The translations under genes were made by a program, and so were the position numbers. From a virus: DNA of 37,887 nucleotides. The first letter of the stretch is position 1, and every line of letters starts with the position of its first letter. The DNA is taken from positions 1-37,887 of IMG/VR virus record IMGVR_UViG_3300020220_000151. The stretch is one strand, 5' to 3'. Positions 24,606 through 34,021 of the stretch are shown here, piece after piece. A model generated the notes under the pieces. That model was not told the DNA's origin. It searched no databases and worked only from the letters and a program-made list of their open reading frames with translations.

Positions 24606-25142
24606 ATGAGCAACAGTGAACTTTACACAACACCAGAAGACCCCAAAAAGCCAGTTAAACCAGCAGAAAAATTGAACAAAAAAGATGAGCCAACTCTTCT
24701 TGCGCAATTAACCGCCGCGGTGAAAAAGAAAGTAGAACGTCCCCAAGTTCTACTTATTATTCCCGAACGCCCGAATATCAAACTGATTATCAGCCCAAAC
24801 ATTACGCAAAATCAACTTCGTAACTGGCGTAAACTTTCTGGCGAAGACAGCAAAAATGGCATGGATGCGCTTAAATTTTCCTGCTTGGTGGTCGGCAGTA
24901 CGACCGTGGGCATGATGTTTAACGACGAAGAGGTCAGGGATGCCGACGGTGTCGAATTGACCTTTGCGTCCGATTTGATTATGCAAATGACAGATACGAC
25001 CCGTCCTCAGCCGGATTGTATCCGTGCGTTTTTCGGCGTTGACCCGCACATCGAATCCGCAGCCGTCAAAATCCTTGAGGCGGCCGGATATGCGGATACT
25101 GTTGACACAGAGGACCCTACGAAGGAGTCTTCGACGATTTAG
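24606..25142 (+). CDS. Tail assembly chaperone, short (unshifted) product
   Basis: Between tube and tape measure, where contractile and siphophage tails encode the assembly chaperone that binds the tape measure. It is 178 residues from ATG 24606 (an in-frame TTG at 24597 is less likely). The N terminus is a Pro/Lys-rich tail; the core (RPNIKLIISPNITQNQLRNWRK, CLVVGSTTVGMMFNDEEV) is followed by a helical end. It terminates at TAG 25140-25142, but the -1 frame continues openly for a further ~60 codons, the G/GT arrangement. The two products would then be a short one and a longer shifted one. Confidence 0.8.
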   Translation: MSNSELYTTPEDPKKPVKPAEKLNKKDEPTLLAQLTAAVKKKVERPQVLLIIPERPNIKLIISPNITQNQLRNWRKLSGEDSKNGMDALKFSCLVVGSTTVGMMFNDEEVRDADGVELTFASDLIMQMTDTTRPQPDCIRAFFGVDPHIESAAVKILEAAGYADTVDTEDPTKESSTI

Positions 25143-25306
25143 TCGAAGATTCCTTAATCATAAACGCCGCTCGTCTTGGTGAATTGTGGGGCACAAACCC
25201 ACTGACTTTATTGGATTGTTCTCCTGATGAATGGATGATACTGATGGCATGTGCTAAAGTTGTATCTGACGACCGCGAGCGAGAACGGCGCGAAACGGAG
25301 AAGTAG
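25106..25306 (+). CDS. Frameshift extension of tail assembly chaperone (GT-like)
   Basis: A -1-frame stretch open from 25106 to the TAG at 25304-25306, with no ATG or GTG start near its beginning. It encodes a protein-like helical segment (EDSLIINAARLGELWGTNP, DEWMILMACAKVVS) ending in a charged tail (RERERRETEK). That matches the T domain of lambda-type chaperones, made by programmed -1 slippage of the upstream gene. The shift must occur between 25106 and 25140; no X-XXY-YYZ heptamer is present, and CCT to CCC slippage at 25115-25118 is my best guess. An AAGGAG lies just downstream (25122-25127). Without a functional shift this would be untranslated. Confidence 0.62.
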   Translation, partial: HRGPYEGVFDDLVEDSLIINAARLGELWGTNPLTLLDCSPDEWMILMACAKVVSDDRERERRETEK

Positions 25307-25368
25307 CACTCCACTCTGCCCGAGTCACATAAAGGGACTTTTTGTTCCTTATAAGGACTTAGGAAAAA

Positions 25369-28300
25369 ATGCCTGATACACGCGCAGTAATACGCATAGA
25401 CACAAAAGATGACGGTGGTCCCAGAAAGTCAACCGAACGTGTCGATGAACTTGGCGACCACGCGACTAAAACTGCTGCCAGACTTAAAATATTGGGCAGC
25501 GCCGCAAATAGTACGTCCAAAAAACTTCTCGGGCTTGCATCGTCTGCAACTGCTGCTGGCGCCGCTTTAGAAACCGTTAATAAAAAAAGCCAAATTTTAA
25601 CTCGCGTAATGTATGCCGGCACCAAAATGCTCCGCATGTGGGGCAGCGTACTACAAAAATTCATAACGGGGGGTTTGAAACTTGCAACGATTGCTTTGGG
25701 CGCATTGTCGGTTTCGTTTGTTGGAATCCACGCTCTTTTTGTGACGGGCAGATTTTTGGTGAAATCGTACCACGTAGCCCTACAGGGTCTTGCCGCCGGC
25801 GCCGCGGGAGCGGCCGTAGCGATTGGCCTGGCATCATCGGCAATTCGTGAGCAACAGGCGGCAATGTTTGCGTATACAGGGAGAAACAACAAGGAATTTG
25901 GCAAAGGATTAAACCAAGTGAGGGTCAATATGCGAGGCCTTCAAATGGATGCTCAACTTGCCGGGATTGGCGTTGAAACCCTGAATAAGGCATACGCAGA
26001 AATTGCAAAAACAAAAACCGGATATTTGGCCAGCAGTAAAAGTTTGTTGAAGGATTTGTCAGATTTTGCATCAGCCGGACAACCGCTTGAAGAAGGAATG
26101 GTCAAAGCAGCAAAAGTTGTTGCGGCAATTCAGGACCCCAAAAAAGGTGTTGGCTCTATCAAGGCGGCATTCAAAGAACTTGGTCCAGCCGCAGAAGAAG
26201 CATTAAAGAAAGCGGCCAAAGAAGGAATTAACACCAAAAAAGAATTTATAGAAGCCATGAAAAGCGGCAAACTGTCTGCCCTCGGTGGTGTCACGGGCCA
26301 AATGGACGCGGTCAACAACACCATCATCGGACAACTTAAAAAATATTTTAATTTAATTCGCGGCCAATTTGCTGATTTTGGTCAACAATTTTTGCCTGAA
26401 GCAAAAGTTGGTCTAGAAAGAATTTACAGAATTATCACCCGCACTATGCAAATGTCATCGGGCGCGCTGGTCGGATGGGAAAAACGAGGCGGTTTCGTCG
26501 ATGCGATAGTCAACGCTACGCAAAAAGTTTCGGATTTCTACCTGCGCCTCATTCGAGATTATTTACCAAAATCCGAAGGAATGTTTAACCGACTTGGTCA
26601 ATGGTGGAGTAATTTTAAGGAGGGCTGGAACGACATACTCCGACAACTGAGACCATTCATTGACGGCGCTCGAATAATTGAAAAAATGTTTGGTAACGCC
26701 TGGAGACCCATCTGGGCCGAAATCACTGATGCTTCGCGTGAATTCAACAGAATGCTTCAATTCAACAGGCAACAGTTTGAAAAATTGGGCTCAACAATCG
26801 GGGAATCGGTGGCAGAATTGCTAACGATTCTCAGGGTTTTTCAGAGGGTTATTCAAGAAAACCTTCCGTTTATTAACAACATGATTCGTGGCCTGAAGGT
26901 GATAGCAGAACAATTCACACGAGTTTTCAAATTCATGGAAGGTCTTCCGTTTTTTGGCGGCCAACTTGGAAGCCAGGGCGCCACGGCATTGATGCTCGCT
27001 ATGGCTCGTGGAATGAAAACCGCGAGAGGAACTGTTGTTGACGAAAAAAAATTGACTCAAACAATGAATGTTCAAGCAAGACAGGTTACCATATGGGGTA
27101 CCGCACAGGGTGCTTATCAAGGATTCAAATTGGGTTCAAATCCGGCGATTGCTAGCGCAACTGGGGGTTTTGGGCCCTTGGTTGGTGCGGTTACGGGTGG
27201 GGCTATGAAAGGTGGTTGGCTGGGCCCAGGGGCCCAAAACCTGTGGGAAAAAAATTATCCGCTGCTCAGAACTGCAAACGCCTTGACTGGTGGTCCAGAC
27301 AGGGTCGGCGGCGCTTCGGGCGCACTTGGCCTGAGTGCATCAACAAGCAGTCTTGCTAGCGCCGCCACTTCTATGGGCAGTGCACTTAGTTCTTCGACTG
27401 GTGGCCTTAATAGTTTTACTAGTGCCCTAAGCAATGCGACCCGTGCCGTTACCGGTCGTGGGATGCCAACGGGCACAACCCCCTGGGCACCACCAACAGG
27501 CCCTAGTAGCCCAGGTGCTGGTTACGTGCCATTTAGTATTCCGGGCGGTACTAGTTCTCCTTTTACGCCCCCCCCATCAAGTAGCGGTAAGGGATTGCTC
27601 GGTAAGTGGTTCATGCATGGACCACCAATGTTTGAAGGGCGTGGAAAAGTTAAAGCAGGCAAAGGTAGTAGGTACGGCATATCTAGACACTTTAGTGCGC
27701 TAAGTCGAGGGACCGGAAGAATTATGAGTGTCTCCAACCAAATAAAAGCAGACCGAGATGAGCGCGGTTCGAAATTCAAGATGGACGGCATGATTGGTGC
27801 GTTCTTGCTGCAGCAGAGTTTGTCAAAACTTTCAAACAGGGTGGGGGACGAAGATATTAAGGGGGGCCTTGGTCTTGCATCCGCGATGGCTTTGTTTAGT
27901 CCAAAATTGGCGGCCGGAATCGCTGGCGGCACGTTCGCTGTTAAAAGCGGCAACATGGGTCTAGCGATAGGTGGTGGCGCGCTCGCAGGCGCTCAGATTG
28001 GCAAATCGTTTGGCCCGATGGGCACAGCATTGGGTATGGCAATCGGAACAATCACCGGTGCCATCATGGCGCCAATCAACGCCCTCAAGGCAAAAAGAAA
28101 AGAAGCAGGCGCGATGGTTGATTCGTTCTTCGCCAACTCGTTCGGAAAATTTTTGGTGAATATGTCGTTGATTGAGAATGCGGCCAGAAATTCGGGCGCA
28201 AAAGAAACAACAATAACAAATCAAATGAAAAAACAAACCGACCAGTACAAAATGTTTGCCGAACTTTCCAAGAAAGGCGCTCTGTTGGGTGGCAAAAAAG

Positions 28301-30210
28301 CAAGTAGGCAGAGTTTTGTTGAGTCAGTGACAATGGGCGCCGGCGTAGGTACGGGTGTAGGAATGGCCGCCGGTACCGGCTTAGGTATAGCGACATCCGG
28401 ACTGACAGGCGGGATAAGTATCCCTGCCGGCATGGCGGGTGGCCTTCTTTTGGGTGGCCTTCTTGGGGGCGTAGCAGGGGGAATAGGTTGGGGAGTACAA
28501 AAGGGTGTTGATTTTTTTGGGGGCGCTTCAGCGGAAGACAAACGCAATAGGAAGATAAGGCAATCTACGGTTAAAGAAATTTATGCGGCGGGCGGAATGA
28601 GTACTGCACAATTCGAACGCTTGACCAGCAAACACAAAAGGAGATTTGCTGGAGACCAAGAAGTTGATGATGACCTACAAGCACTCTTTCTTGACAAATT
28701 CTTTAAAAAAAGTGAAGCAATGGCACTTGCTAGCGAAAATGCAGAGAAGACAGTAAATGCTCGCCTTAAGTTGATGGAGCAAATGACAGGCAAGTCATCA
28801 ATGGAATTGGTGAGCCTTGCCCAAACTATGGGTGTCAACTTGGCAGATTCCACGCAGGATTTCAATGACCAACTAAAACAACTTGGGGTGACGGTTGTCA
28901 AAACGGCTGGACAAATTAATCAGGCGGTTAGCGAATTAGCGACAAATGCCTTTGCCAAAGCATTTGACACCACAATCAGGCAAGAAAAAGCGCCTTTAAT
29001 TCTTGATGAAGCAATCAAAAATTTTAGGCAGGATTTCAACCAGCGTGGCGCCAACGCGACAGTAACAGCAGAAGACGCGCAATCAGTTTTTTCTACCTAT
29101 TTAGAACAACTTACCAACGCATATGGCGGCGATTCTGTTAAAGCGTTTTTTGAACTTGAACGTCAAATAGGAACCGCGGGCGGTCTCGCATTCCGGGAAA
29201 TCAATCCGGCAACAGGCAAAAAAAATCCTCTTGGTGGTTTGGGCAATTTATTTTTCCAAGGCATGTCTGGTCAGGCAATAAATGAGGCCATGGGGAGCAC
29301 TCGCAGCGGTTTAATGGGCACAATGTTGCCGCAACTAGGCGCAATATTGGCCCAGGGCCAAAGAAGCCTTGGGCAAGGCGGAATCAAAGCAGTCGAAAAC
29401 AAATTTAAAACCTTGAGTCTGGATGAGCAAGAAAGATTTTTTACCGCCATCAGGGATAACAATATTGGAAGTAGGCCTGAAGATTTCTTCGCGCGCTTTG
29501 GTATGACTGGCTCTGAGTTTCAATTGCAAGAAATAAGCGAAACATCCGCTGCGTTCGCAATGGCAAAAGACAATGCGGAAAAAGAAAAAGTATTGCTTGA
29601 GGCTGAAAGAGAAGTCGTTGAAGGTATGGCGAAATTTTTCGGTCCTGCTTCAGAGAACCCAGAATGGTGGAGCAAAGACGCCTTGAGAGACCTCTTCATA
29701 GAAGCAGGCATAATAAAGGAGGAGCCGGATACGAGTACTCCTCGCGGGGGGAGATTCGGCGACACGACAGGCTCAAGGTTGTCGAGAACGCTTGCACGCC
29801 ACAGCGCAATAAACGACATGGTTGCCGGCCGCCGCTCAATCACGTCAGCATTCAGAACGCACAATTTAGGCTCCATAAATTCCGACCACGTAACTGGTCG
29901 CGCATATGATTTGGTCGGAAATCAACTTGGAATGTACAAAACGATTGTCGAAAGGCAAGGCGGTTTTGCAGAGTTCCATGGTGGTTCAACAAACCGACAT
30001 TTGCATGTCGTTCCGGGCCCTGGCGGACCAATGGGCGACACGGTTTCCCCATACACCAGACCCATGCAACGCCCAGTTATCCCCGCAACGGTCAGTCGTG
30101 GGGATATATCCGTGAACCTAAACGTAAACGGCATTGGCATCAAAGAAGCCATTCCCCAAATTAAAGCCGAATTAGAACGCGCGCTTTACGAATATCAGAA
30201 TAGGTCGTAA
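25369..30210 (+). CDS. Tape measure protein with C-terminal M15-type peptidase motif
   Basis: A 1613-residue protein that fixes tail length; at roughly 0.15 nm per residue it would correspond to a tail of about 240 nm. The N-terminal part has long helices; several Gly/Ala-rich hydrophobic stretches occur near residues 60-160 and 850-1050 (GVGMAAGTGLGIATSG, GGLLLGGLLGGVAGG), the usual membrane-channel segments. Two Pro/Gly/Ser-rich linkers fall near 650-760. Near the C terminus SDHVTGRAYD (1505-1514) matches SxHxxGxAxD of peptidase M15, with H1507 and D1514 as metal ligands, and RHLHV (H1546) supplies a third. The enzyme would locally cut peptidoglycan cross-links during genome delivery. It follows the chaperone and precedes the baseplate genes. 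Confidence 0.93.
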   Translation: MPDTRAVIRIDTKDDGGPRKSTERVDELGDHATKTAARLKILGSAANSTSKKLLGLASSATAAGAALETVNKKSQILTRVMYAGTKMLRMWGSVLQKFITGGLKLATIALGALSVSFVGIHALFVTGRFLVKSYHVALQGLAAGAAGAAVAIGLASSAIREQQAAMFAYTGRNNKEFGKGLNQVRVNMRGLQMDAQLAGIGVETLNKAYAEIAKTKTGYLASSKSLLKDLSDFASAGQPLEEGMVKAAKVVAAIQDPKKGVGSIKAAFKELGPAAEEALKKAAKEGINTKKEFIEAMKSGKLSALGGVTGQMDAVNNTIIGQLKKYFNLIRGQFADFGQQFLPEAKVGLERIYRIITRTMQMSSGALVGWEKRGGFVDAIVNATQKVSDFYLRLIRDYLPKSEGMFNRLGQWWSNFKEGWNDILRQLRPFIDGARIIEKMFGNAWRPIWAEITDASREFNRMLQFNRQQFEKLGSTIGESVAELLTILRVFQRVIQENLPFINNMIRGLKVIAEQFTRVFKFMEGLPFFGGQLGSQGATALMLAMARGMKTARGTVVDEKKLTQTMNVQARQVTIWGTAQGAYQGFKLGSNPAIASATGGFGPLVGAVTGGAMKGGWLGPGAQNLWEKNYPLLRTANALTGGPDRVGGASGALGLSASTSSLASAATSMGSALSSSTGGLNSFTSALSNATRAVTGRGMPTGTTPWAPPTGPSSPGAGYVPFSIPGGTSSPFTPPPSSSGKGLLGKWFMHGPPMFEGRGKVKAGKGSRYGISRHFSALSRGTGRIMSVSNQIKADRDERGSKFKMDGMIGAFLLQQSLSKLSNRVGDEDIKGGLGLASAMALFSPKLAAGIAGGTFAVKSGNMGLAIGGGALAGAQIGKSFGPMGTALGMAIGTITGAIMAPINALKAKRKEAGAMVDSFFANSFGKFLVNMSLIENAARNSGAKETTITNQMKKQTDQYKMFAELSKKGALLGGKKASRQSFVESVTMGAGVGTGVGMAAGTGLGIATSGLTGGISIPAGMAGGLLLGGLLGGVAGGIGWGVQKGVDFFGGASAEDKRNRKIRQSTVKEIYAAGGMSTAQFERLTSKHKRRFAGDQEVDDDLQALFLDKFFKKSEAMALASENAEKTVNARLKLMEQMTGKSSMELVSLAQTMGVNLADSTQDFNDQLKQLGVTVVKTAGQINQAVSELATNAFAKAFDTTIRQEKAPLILDEAIKNFRQDFNQRGANATVTAEDAQSVFSTYLEQLTNAYGGDSVKAFFELERQIGTAGGLAFREINPATGKKNPLGGLGNLFFQGMSGQAINEAMGSTRSGLMGTMLPQLGAILAQGQRSLGQGGIKAVENKFKTLSLDEQERFFTAIRDNNIGSRPEDFFARFGMTGSEFQLQEISETSAAFAMAKDNAEKEKVLLEAEREVVEGMAKFFGPASENPEWWSKDALRDLFIEAGIIKEEPDTSTPRGGRFGDTTGSRLSRTLARHSAINDMVAGRRSITSAFRTHNLGSINSDHVTGRAYDLVGNQLGMYKTIVERQGGFAEFHGGSTNRHLHVVPGPGGPMGDTVSPYTRPMQRPVIPATVSRGDISVNLNVNGIGIKEAIPQIKAELERALYEYQNRS

Positions 30211-30213
30211 TTT

Positions 30214-32091
30214 ATGCCAAGTGACCCCCATGGCGCTTATTCGTTAAAAGCCTCGTATGCCAATGTGGGCGTTGCGAGAATAATAACTATTCCCAAAACC
30301 AGCGATTCTGATTCTACTTTTATTTATCGAGAATCAGATTTTATCTTAACGAATTTGCTTCCCAATTTACAATCCGTATATGGCATAAATCCTGTAATTT
30401 TTCGAAAATGGGATATAACTAATGCACGCAACTGGGTGATAGTTGGGAACGATTATTACCTTGTAAAGATGCACGATAAAACGCCCTCTGCTTCTTTGGT
30501 CACATCTATTGGCAATAAAAACGAGATTTCTTTGTATTGTGGGACGGACAGCGCCCCAGGGCCAAAAACATTTATTGCCGGACACTCAATTCCTCGAGTT
30601 CAGGGGTATATCTCAGGACGGTGGGCTTCTCGGGAATCAGCAAATAGAAATGTTAGCGGCCAAAACATAAACGGCAACGAAATACCCGAGGTAGCAAGAA
30701 GACATCAAATTCCTGATTTTTCTCCGGGTGACGTTTCTGCAAATTCTGCACTAGTCGTAACCAACGATGACAGCACGGTTCTCGAGGCCAATGCATCAAA
30801 AGAAGAAGTTGCAAACGCTTGGCAACTATGGCTCAATATGGGCAAAACTCATGGTTTTGACTCTGCAATTACGGAAAAAACACAATTATATTTTCAAAAT
30901 TCTAGAGGGCAAGGCGAAGGTTTTGTTAGAACGAAAATCACTACGTTTGCACAATTGAAAGCGATTTTTCCTAGATATTTTCAATTTGACAAACAACTTG
31001 AAGCCGAATCTTTTGAGGCTCTTGCCGGCAATAGTTGGATAAATAAATATTACGTCGATGGAAGGTGGTGGGACGTTGAAAGGGGATACATCGGTCTTTG
31101 GGAAATATTTGCACGAAGAGGTTTATCCGAAGCGGCTATTAAAAGAGAATTATTAGATGGTGGATACACAGAAGAGCAAATAAACGCGATACGTGCAGTT
31201 AAGGGTGTTACCGCAGCACAGTTGACAGGTTCGGATTCCGGGTCTGGTGGGTCTGGTGGTTCCGGTGGTTCTAAGGGTTCTGGTGGCGCAAAAACTGGCG
31301 ATAATCAAACATGGACCGGGCCCGAGGGTTATCAATCAGGGCTAATCCAACAAATAACTATTCAGCGCAGTAGAAATATTTTCCTCACCTCTGACGAAAT
31401 TCTTACTGCTATTGGTAATGACCAACGAGCGCTTAGTGAGCGAAACAGAACCGCAAGACCAATTATGTATCAAGTTTATCTTGACGGCTCGACGGACGCG
31501 GTATCAGGACAGCCCCTAATTAATCAATACATATTTGATTTGGCCCCAAATGAAATTAATTATTCAAATTTTGGCGGCGAATGGGTTTCTATCGAACGAA
31601 TTGGTGGCTTCCCGTATATTGACTGGAAAAATTTTAAATTATTGCAAATTTCCATTCAATTCACGATTGCCGTGAACTTCGGGAATACGAACACGGGAGA
31701 CGGATTGCAAATTTCGGCTATGGAACAGATTAAAAAATTGCAAAGAATGGCTCAAACGCCCTTTCCGGTAATGTTTTATCGTTTTGACGAATTGCTTACA
31801 AATCAATTTAGATATGACGACTCGGGCACGCCAAGGGGAATTCAATTTATAATTCAAGACTTGTCAATTAGCGCAACCCAACGTAATGAAAACATGGAAA
31901 TTACTCGGGCTACGGCAAATCTCACCTTGCAAGAAATTCCAATTGAGCGGACGAATTTAATCGGTATGCCGCGTTTGGTTCATAAAAAAATCAAACCAGA
32001 TGAACCGGTCCCATTCACTGACCCAGAATATGGTCTCACAAGTGCCAATTTGACAAGTCCACCCGACCGAACAGTTACATATAGGAACTAG
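30214..32091 (+). CDS. Baseplate / tail-tube-initiator-like structural protein with Gly-Ser linker
   Basis: A 625-residue protein right after the tape measure. The C-terminal ~240 residues (YIFDLAPNEINYSNFGG, EWVSIERIGGFPYIDWKN, LLQISIQFTIAVNF) read as a baseplate protein that joins tube and hub. The N-terminal ~340 residues are a separate part with NSWINKYYVDGRWWDVERGY and a short helical repeat (GLSEAAIKRELLDGGYTEEQI). A (GlySerGly)n linker at about 341-360 (DNA near 31235-31290) joins them. Length exceeds that of a simple initiator, so a fusion is likely. No motif for an enzyme was seen. Assignment is from position and fold-like pattern. Confidence 0.75.
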   Translation: MPSDPHGAYSLKASYANVGVARIITIPKTSDSDSTFIYRESDFILTNLLPNLQSVYGINPVIFRKWDITNARNWVIVGNDYYLVKMHDKTPSASLVTSIGNKNEISLYCGTDSAPGPKTFIAGHSIPRVQGYISGRWASRESANRNVSGQNINGNEIPEVARRHQIPDFSPGDVSANSALVVTNDDSTVLEANASKEEVANAWQLWLNMGKTHGFDSAITEKTQLYFQNSRGQGEGFVRTKITTFAQLKAIFPRYFQFDKQLEAESFEALAGNSWINKYYVDGRWWDVERGYIGLWEIFARRGLSEAAIKRELLDGGYTEEQINAIRAVKGVTAAQLTGSDSGSGGSGGSGGSKGSGGAKTGDNQTWTGPEGYQSGLIQQITIQRSRNIFLTSDEILTAIGNDQRALSERNRTARPIMYQVYLDGSTDAVSGQPLINQYIFDLAPNEINYSNFGGEWVSIERIGGFPYIDWKNFKLLQISIQFTIAVNFGNTNTGDGLQISAMEQIKKLQRMAQTPFPVMFYRFDELLTNQFRYDDSGTPRGIQFIIQDLSISATQRNENMEITRATANLTLQEIPIERTNLIGMPRLVHKKIKPDEPVPFTDPEYGLTSANLTSPPDRTVTYRN

Positions 32092-32093
32092 GA

Positions 32094-33332
32094 ATGAGCA
32101 ACGTATCTTTTGCTGATATTGAGGGCGGCGGTGGCGGAAATAATAGTGGCGGCATTGTAAAAACCCAAGGTTCGCAACGTCAAATTCCAATCGTGTTTTT
32201 TTATACACGCTCAAATAAGCCGAGCATCGATTTTGTTTCAAAACTTTCGGAAAACATTCTTGACATAAGCGTTAATTATTCGATTTCTGCCTCAACTGCC
32301 ATAACTTTTTCCGTGCTTGACCCGGGGTTGGAAATAACAAAAAGAAATTACTTTCAGCCCGGTCAACCGTTCATATATCGAAGTCACAATACAAAACGTT
32401 TGCGAGACCTGAACAACTACTCGCAAATTGCAATAGATGATTATGTGGGATACATAATGGAAATTGCAGACGTCACGATAGAACAATCGCAGGGTAATTC
32501 GCCAATTGTGAGGGTGCAGGGGTATACGAGAGCAATTCAACAAATGAAACGCGACAGACAGCCTGGAGTTATAAAAGGGTCAAATCACCAATTTGTTATT
32601 AACGCGGCCAAAAAATATGGGCTCGGTGCTGTTGTTCAGCCGACCTCCAAGGACAAAAATATTACGTCGGCCGATGGTGAAAAGGTGGCCGATTCATTGT
32701 GGGATGTCCTAACAAGATTGGCTAGCGAATCAAAAGATGAAAACAAAAATCCCTACACTATTTTTGAGTCTGACGGCACATTATATTTTGGCACCCAACA
32801 ATGGCTTCTTTACAAATGGGGCCACGACTCTTATCCACATACTCAATTTAACAAAAAACTTAAAAAGGATGTTACGACAACTCGGTACGTTAGTTATTTG
32901 CACTATCCGCCAAGAAAAATAAACGGAGTACCAGATAATCGTTTCGTTTTAAACCAGATGCCCACCATGCACAAGGCGGAAAATGACCCGCTGGAGGGTG
33001 ATGGTAGTTGTATTGTTGAAAGACTAAATGGAACCCGATTAAGACCAGGTATGACGGTAAATGTCGGAGAAATTCCTTGGCACACCGACGATTTTTTAAT
33101 TACATCTGTTGACTACCAAGAAATGGTTACTGACCCGGTAAACATCAGTTTTGCTACGCCGCCAATACAGGAAAAGAAAATTAAACAAATAGAAGTTGGT
33201 ACAATTTATCCAGGCTCTATTGAATGGGCAACTGTTGAGGCATTTGCGGCAGTAATCCCTGGGTCGTATTACGGGTCGTCTCACAACCGGTGGCGAAGGG
33301 GCGGTTTCGGAGGAGTGTCTGAAATAGAATGA
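32094..33332 (+). CDS. Baseplate hub protein (gp27/gpD-like)
   Basis: A 412-residue protein: a Gly-rich N-terminal tail, then beta-rich hub-like parts (ISVNYSISASTAITFSVLDPG, IDDYVGYIMEIADVTIEQ, PIVRVQGYTRAIQQM), a middle domain with AAKKYGLGAVVQP, and a C-terminal strand pair (FLITSVDYQEMVTDPVNISFATPP). This layout is that of late-control D / XkdQ hub proteins, which form the trimer holding the spike. The ATG lies two bases after the preceding stop, and the stop overlaps the spike gene's ATG. Confidence 0.85.
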   Translation: MSNVSFADIEGGGGGNNSGGIVKTQGSQRQIPIVFFYTRSNKPSIDFVSKLSENILDISVNYSISASTAITFSVLDPGLEITKRNYFQPGQPFIYRSHNTKRLRDLNNYSQIAIDDYVGYIMEIADVTIEQSQGNSPIVRVQGYTRAIQQMKRDRQPGVIKGSNHQFVINAAKKYGLGAVVQPTSKDKNITSADGEKVADSLWDVLTRLASESKDENKNPYTIFESDGTLYFGTQQWLLYKWGHDSYPHTQFNKKLKKDVTTTRYVSYLHYPPRKINGVPDNRFVLNQMPTMHKAENDPLEGDGSCIVERLNGTRLRPGMTVNVGEIPWHTDDFLITSVDYQEMVTDPVNISFATPPIQEKKIKQIEVGTIYPGSIEWATVEAFAAVIPGSYYGSSHNRWRRGGFGGVSEIE

Positions 33333-33718
33333 AACAAAGCGGAAACATCAACAGGGCGAAGGCTTCGTCTCATCCTCTTGTGGCGGGTGGGGTTTATATT
33401 GGAGTTATTAAAGCATTTGTCGATAATCGTGCTACGGTGCGGGTTCAACAATTGGGTTGCGTATTTAAAGATGTTGAATTTTTGAATAGTTCGACACGAA
33501 ATATTTTGGCCAAAAACGACCGGGTATTGTGTACCTTCATTGACCAGGAAACAAATGAATTATTCATTATTGGCCCATTTAATAAAAAACTAGACACCTT
33601 CACTGGAAAAGATAAATTTAATGCCTTAATTGATGCTATGCAAACAGAAATTAACGCTCTACGGGCCGCCGCTGGTCTTGGTAATTCAAACCTTAACTCG
33701 TTAAAACAGGTTGATTGA
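33329..33718 (+). CDS. Baseplate spike OB-fold protein (gp5/gpV-like)
   Basis: A 129-residue protein with an OB-fold like that of baseplate spike proteins: GGVYIGVIKAFVDNRATVRVQQL, FKDVEFL, KNDRVLCTFIDQETNELFIIGPF. It should sit on the hub trimer and point the tail tip. The C-terminal helix (FNALIDAMQTEINALRAAAG) probably trimerises. It is shorter than P2 gpV (211) because no beta-helix needle is present; a separate PAAR-type tip was not found. ATG 33329 overlaps the hub stop. Confidence 0.82.
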   Translation: MKQSGNINRAKASSHPLVAGGVYIGVIKAFVDNRATVRVQQLGCVFKDVEFLNSSTRNILAKNDRVLCTFIDQETNELFIIGPFNKKLDTFTGKDKFNALIDAMQTEINALRAAAGLGNSNLNSLKQVD

Positions 33719-33720
33719 CC

Positions 33721-34017
33721 ATGGATATTTTAAAATTTCCATTTAGTTTTTCTACCAAACGTGAGTTCTCTAAACTTAAAGAAGGAACGGATGATTATAT
33801 TCGTCAAATGATAAGTGTCTGTATTTTAACGGAACCATTTATTTTGCCGTTAACGCCTGATTTTGGCGTTGCCGACCCTACGTTTTCAACACTGTCTCCA
33901 GCAACTCTTATGTTGAACGTTTCCAAATACATACCTGAAGTTTCTTTAATATCCGTAGATTCGAGTTTAAACGAAGAAACTGGAACGGTCAGTGTAAAAT
34001 TCTTATACAACAGGTAA
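33721..34017 (+). CDS. Baseplate wedge protein, gp25-like
   Basis: A 98-residue protein of the GPW/gp25 family, which forms the inner baseplate wedge and starts sheath assembly. Typical features: a short N-terminal strand (ILKFPFSFS), the helix IRQMISVCILTEPFILPL, the loop DFGVADPTFSTLS, and strands VSLISVDSSLN and GTVSVKFLY. Length is normal (about 100-130). ATG 33721 is preferred; a TTG at 33715 is in frame. It is followed by the J-like gene, the usual order. Confidence 0.85.
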   Translation: MDILKFPFSFSTKREFSKLKEGTDDYIRQMISVCILTEPFILPLTPDFGVADPTFSTLSPATLMLNVSKYIPEVSLISVDSSLNEETGTVSVKFLYNR

Positions 34018-34021
34018 AGAC

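Noticed and set aside
25359-25928. 189-codon minus-strand frame
   Set aside because: Antisense to the Ala-rich start of the tape measure; the composition is explained by the opposite strand.
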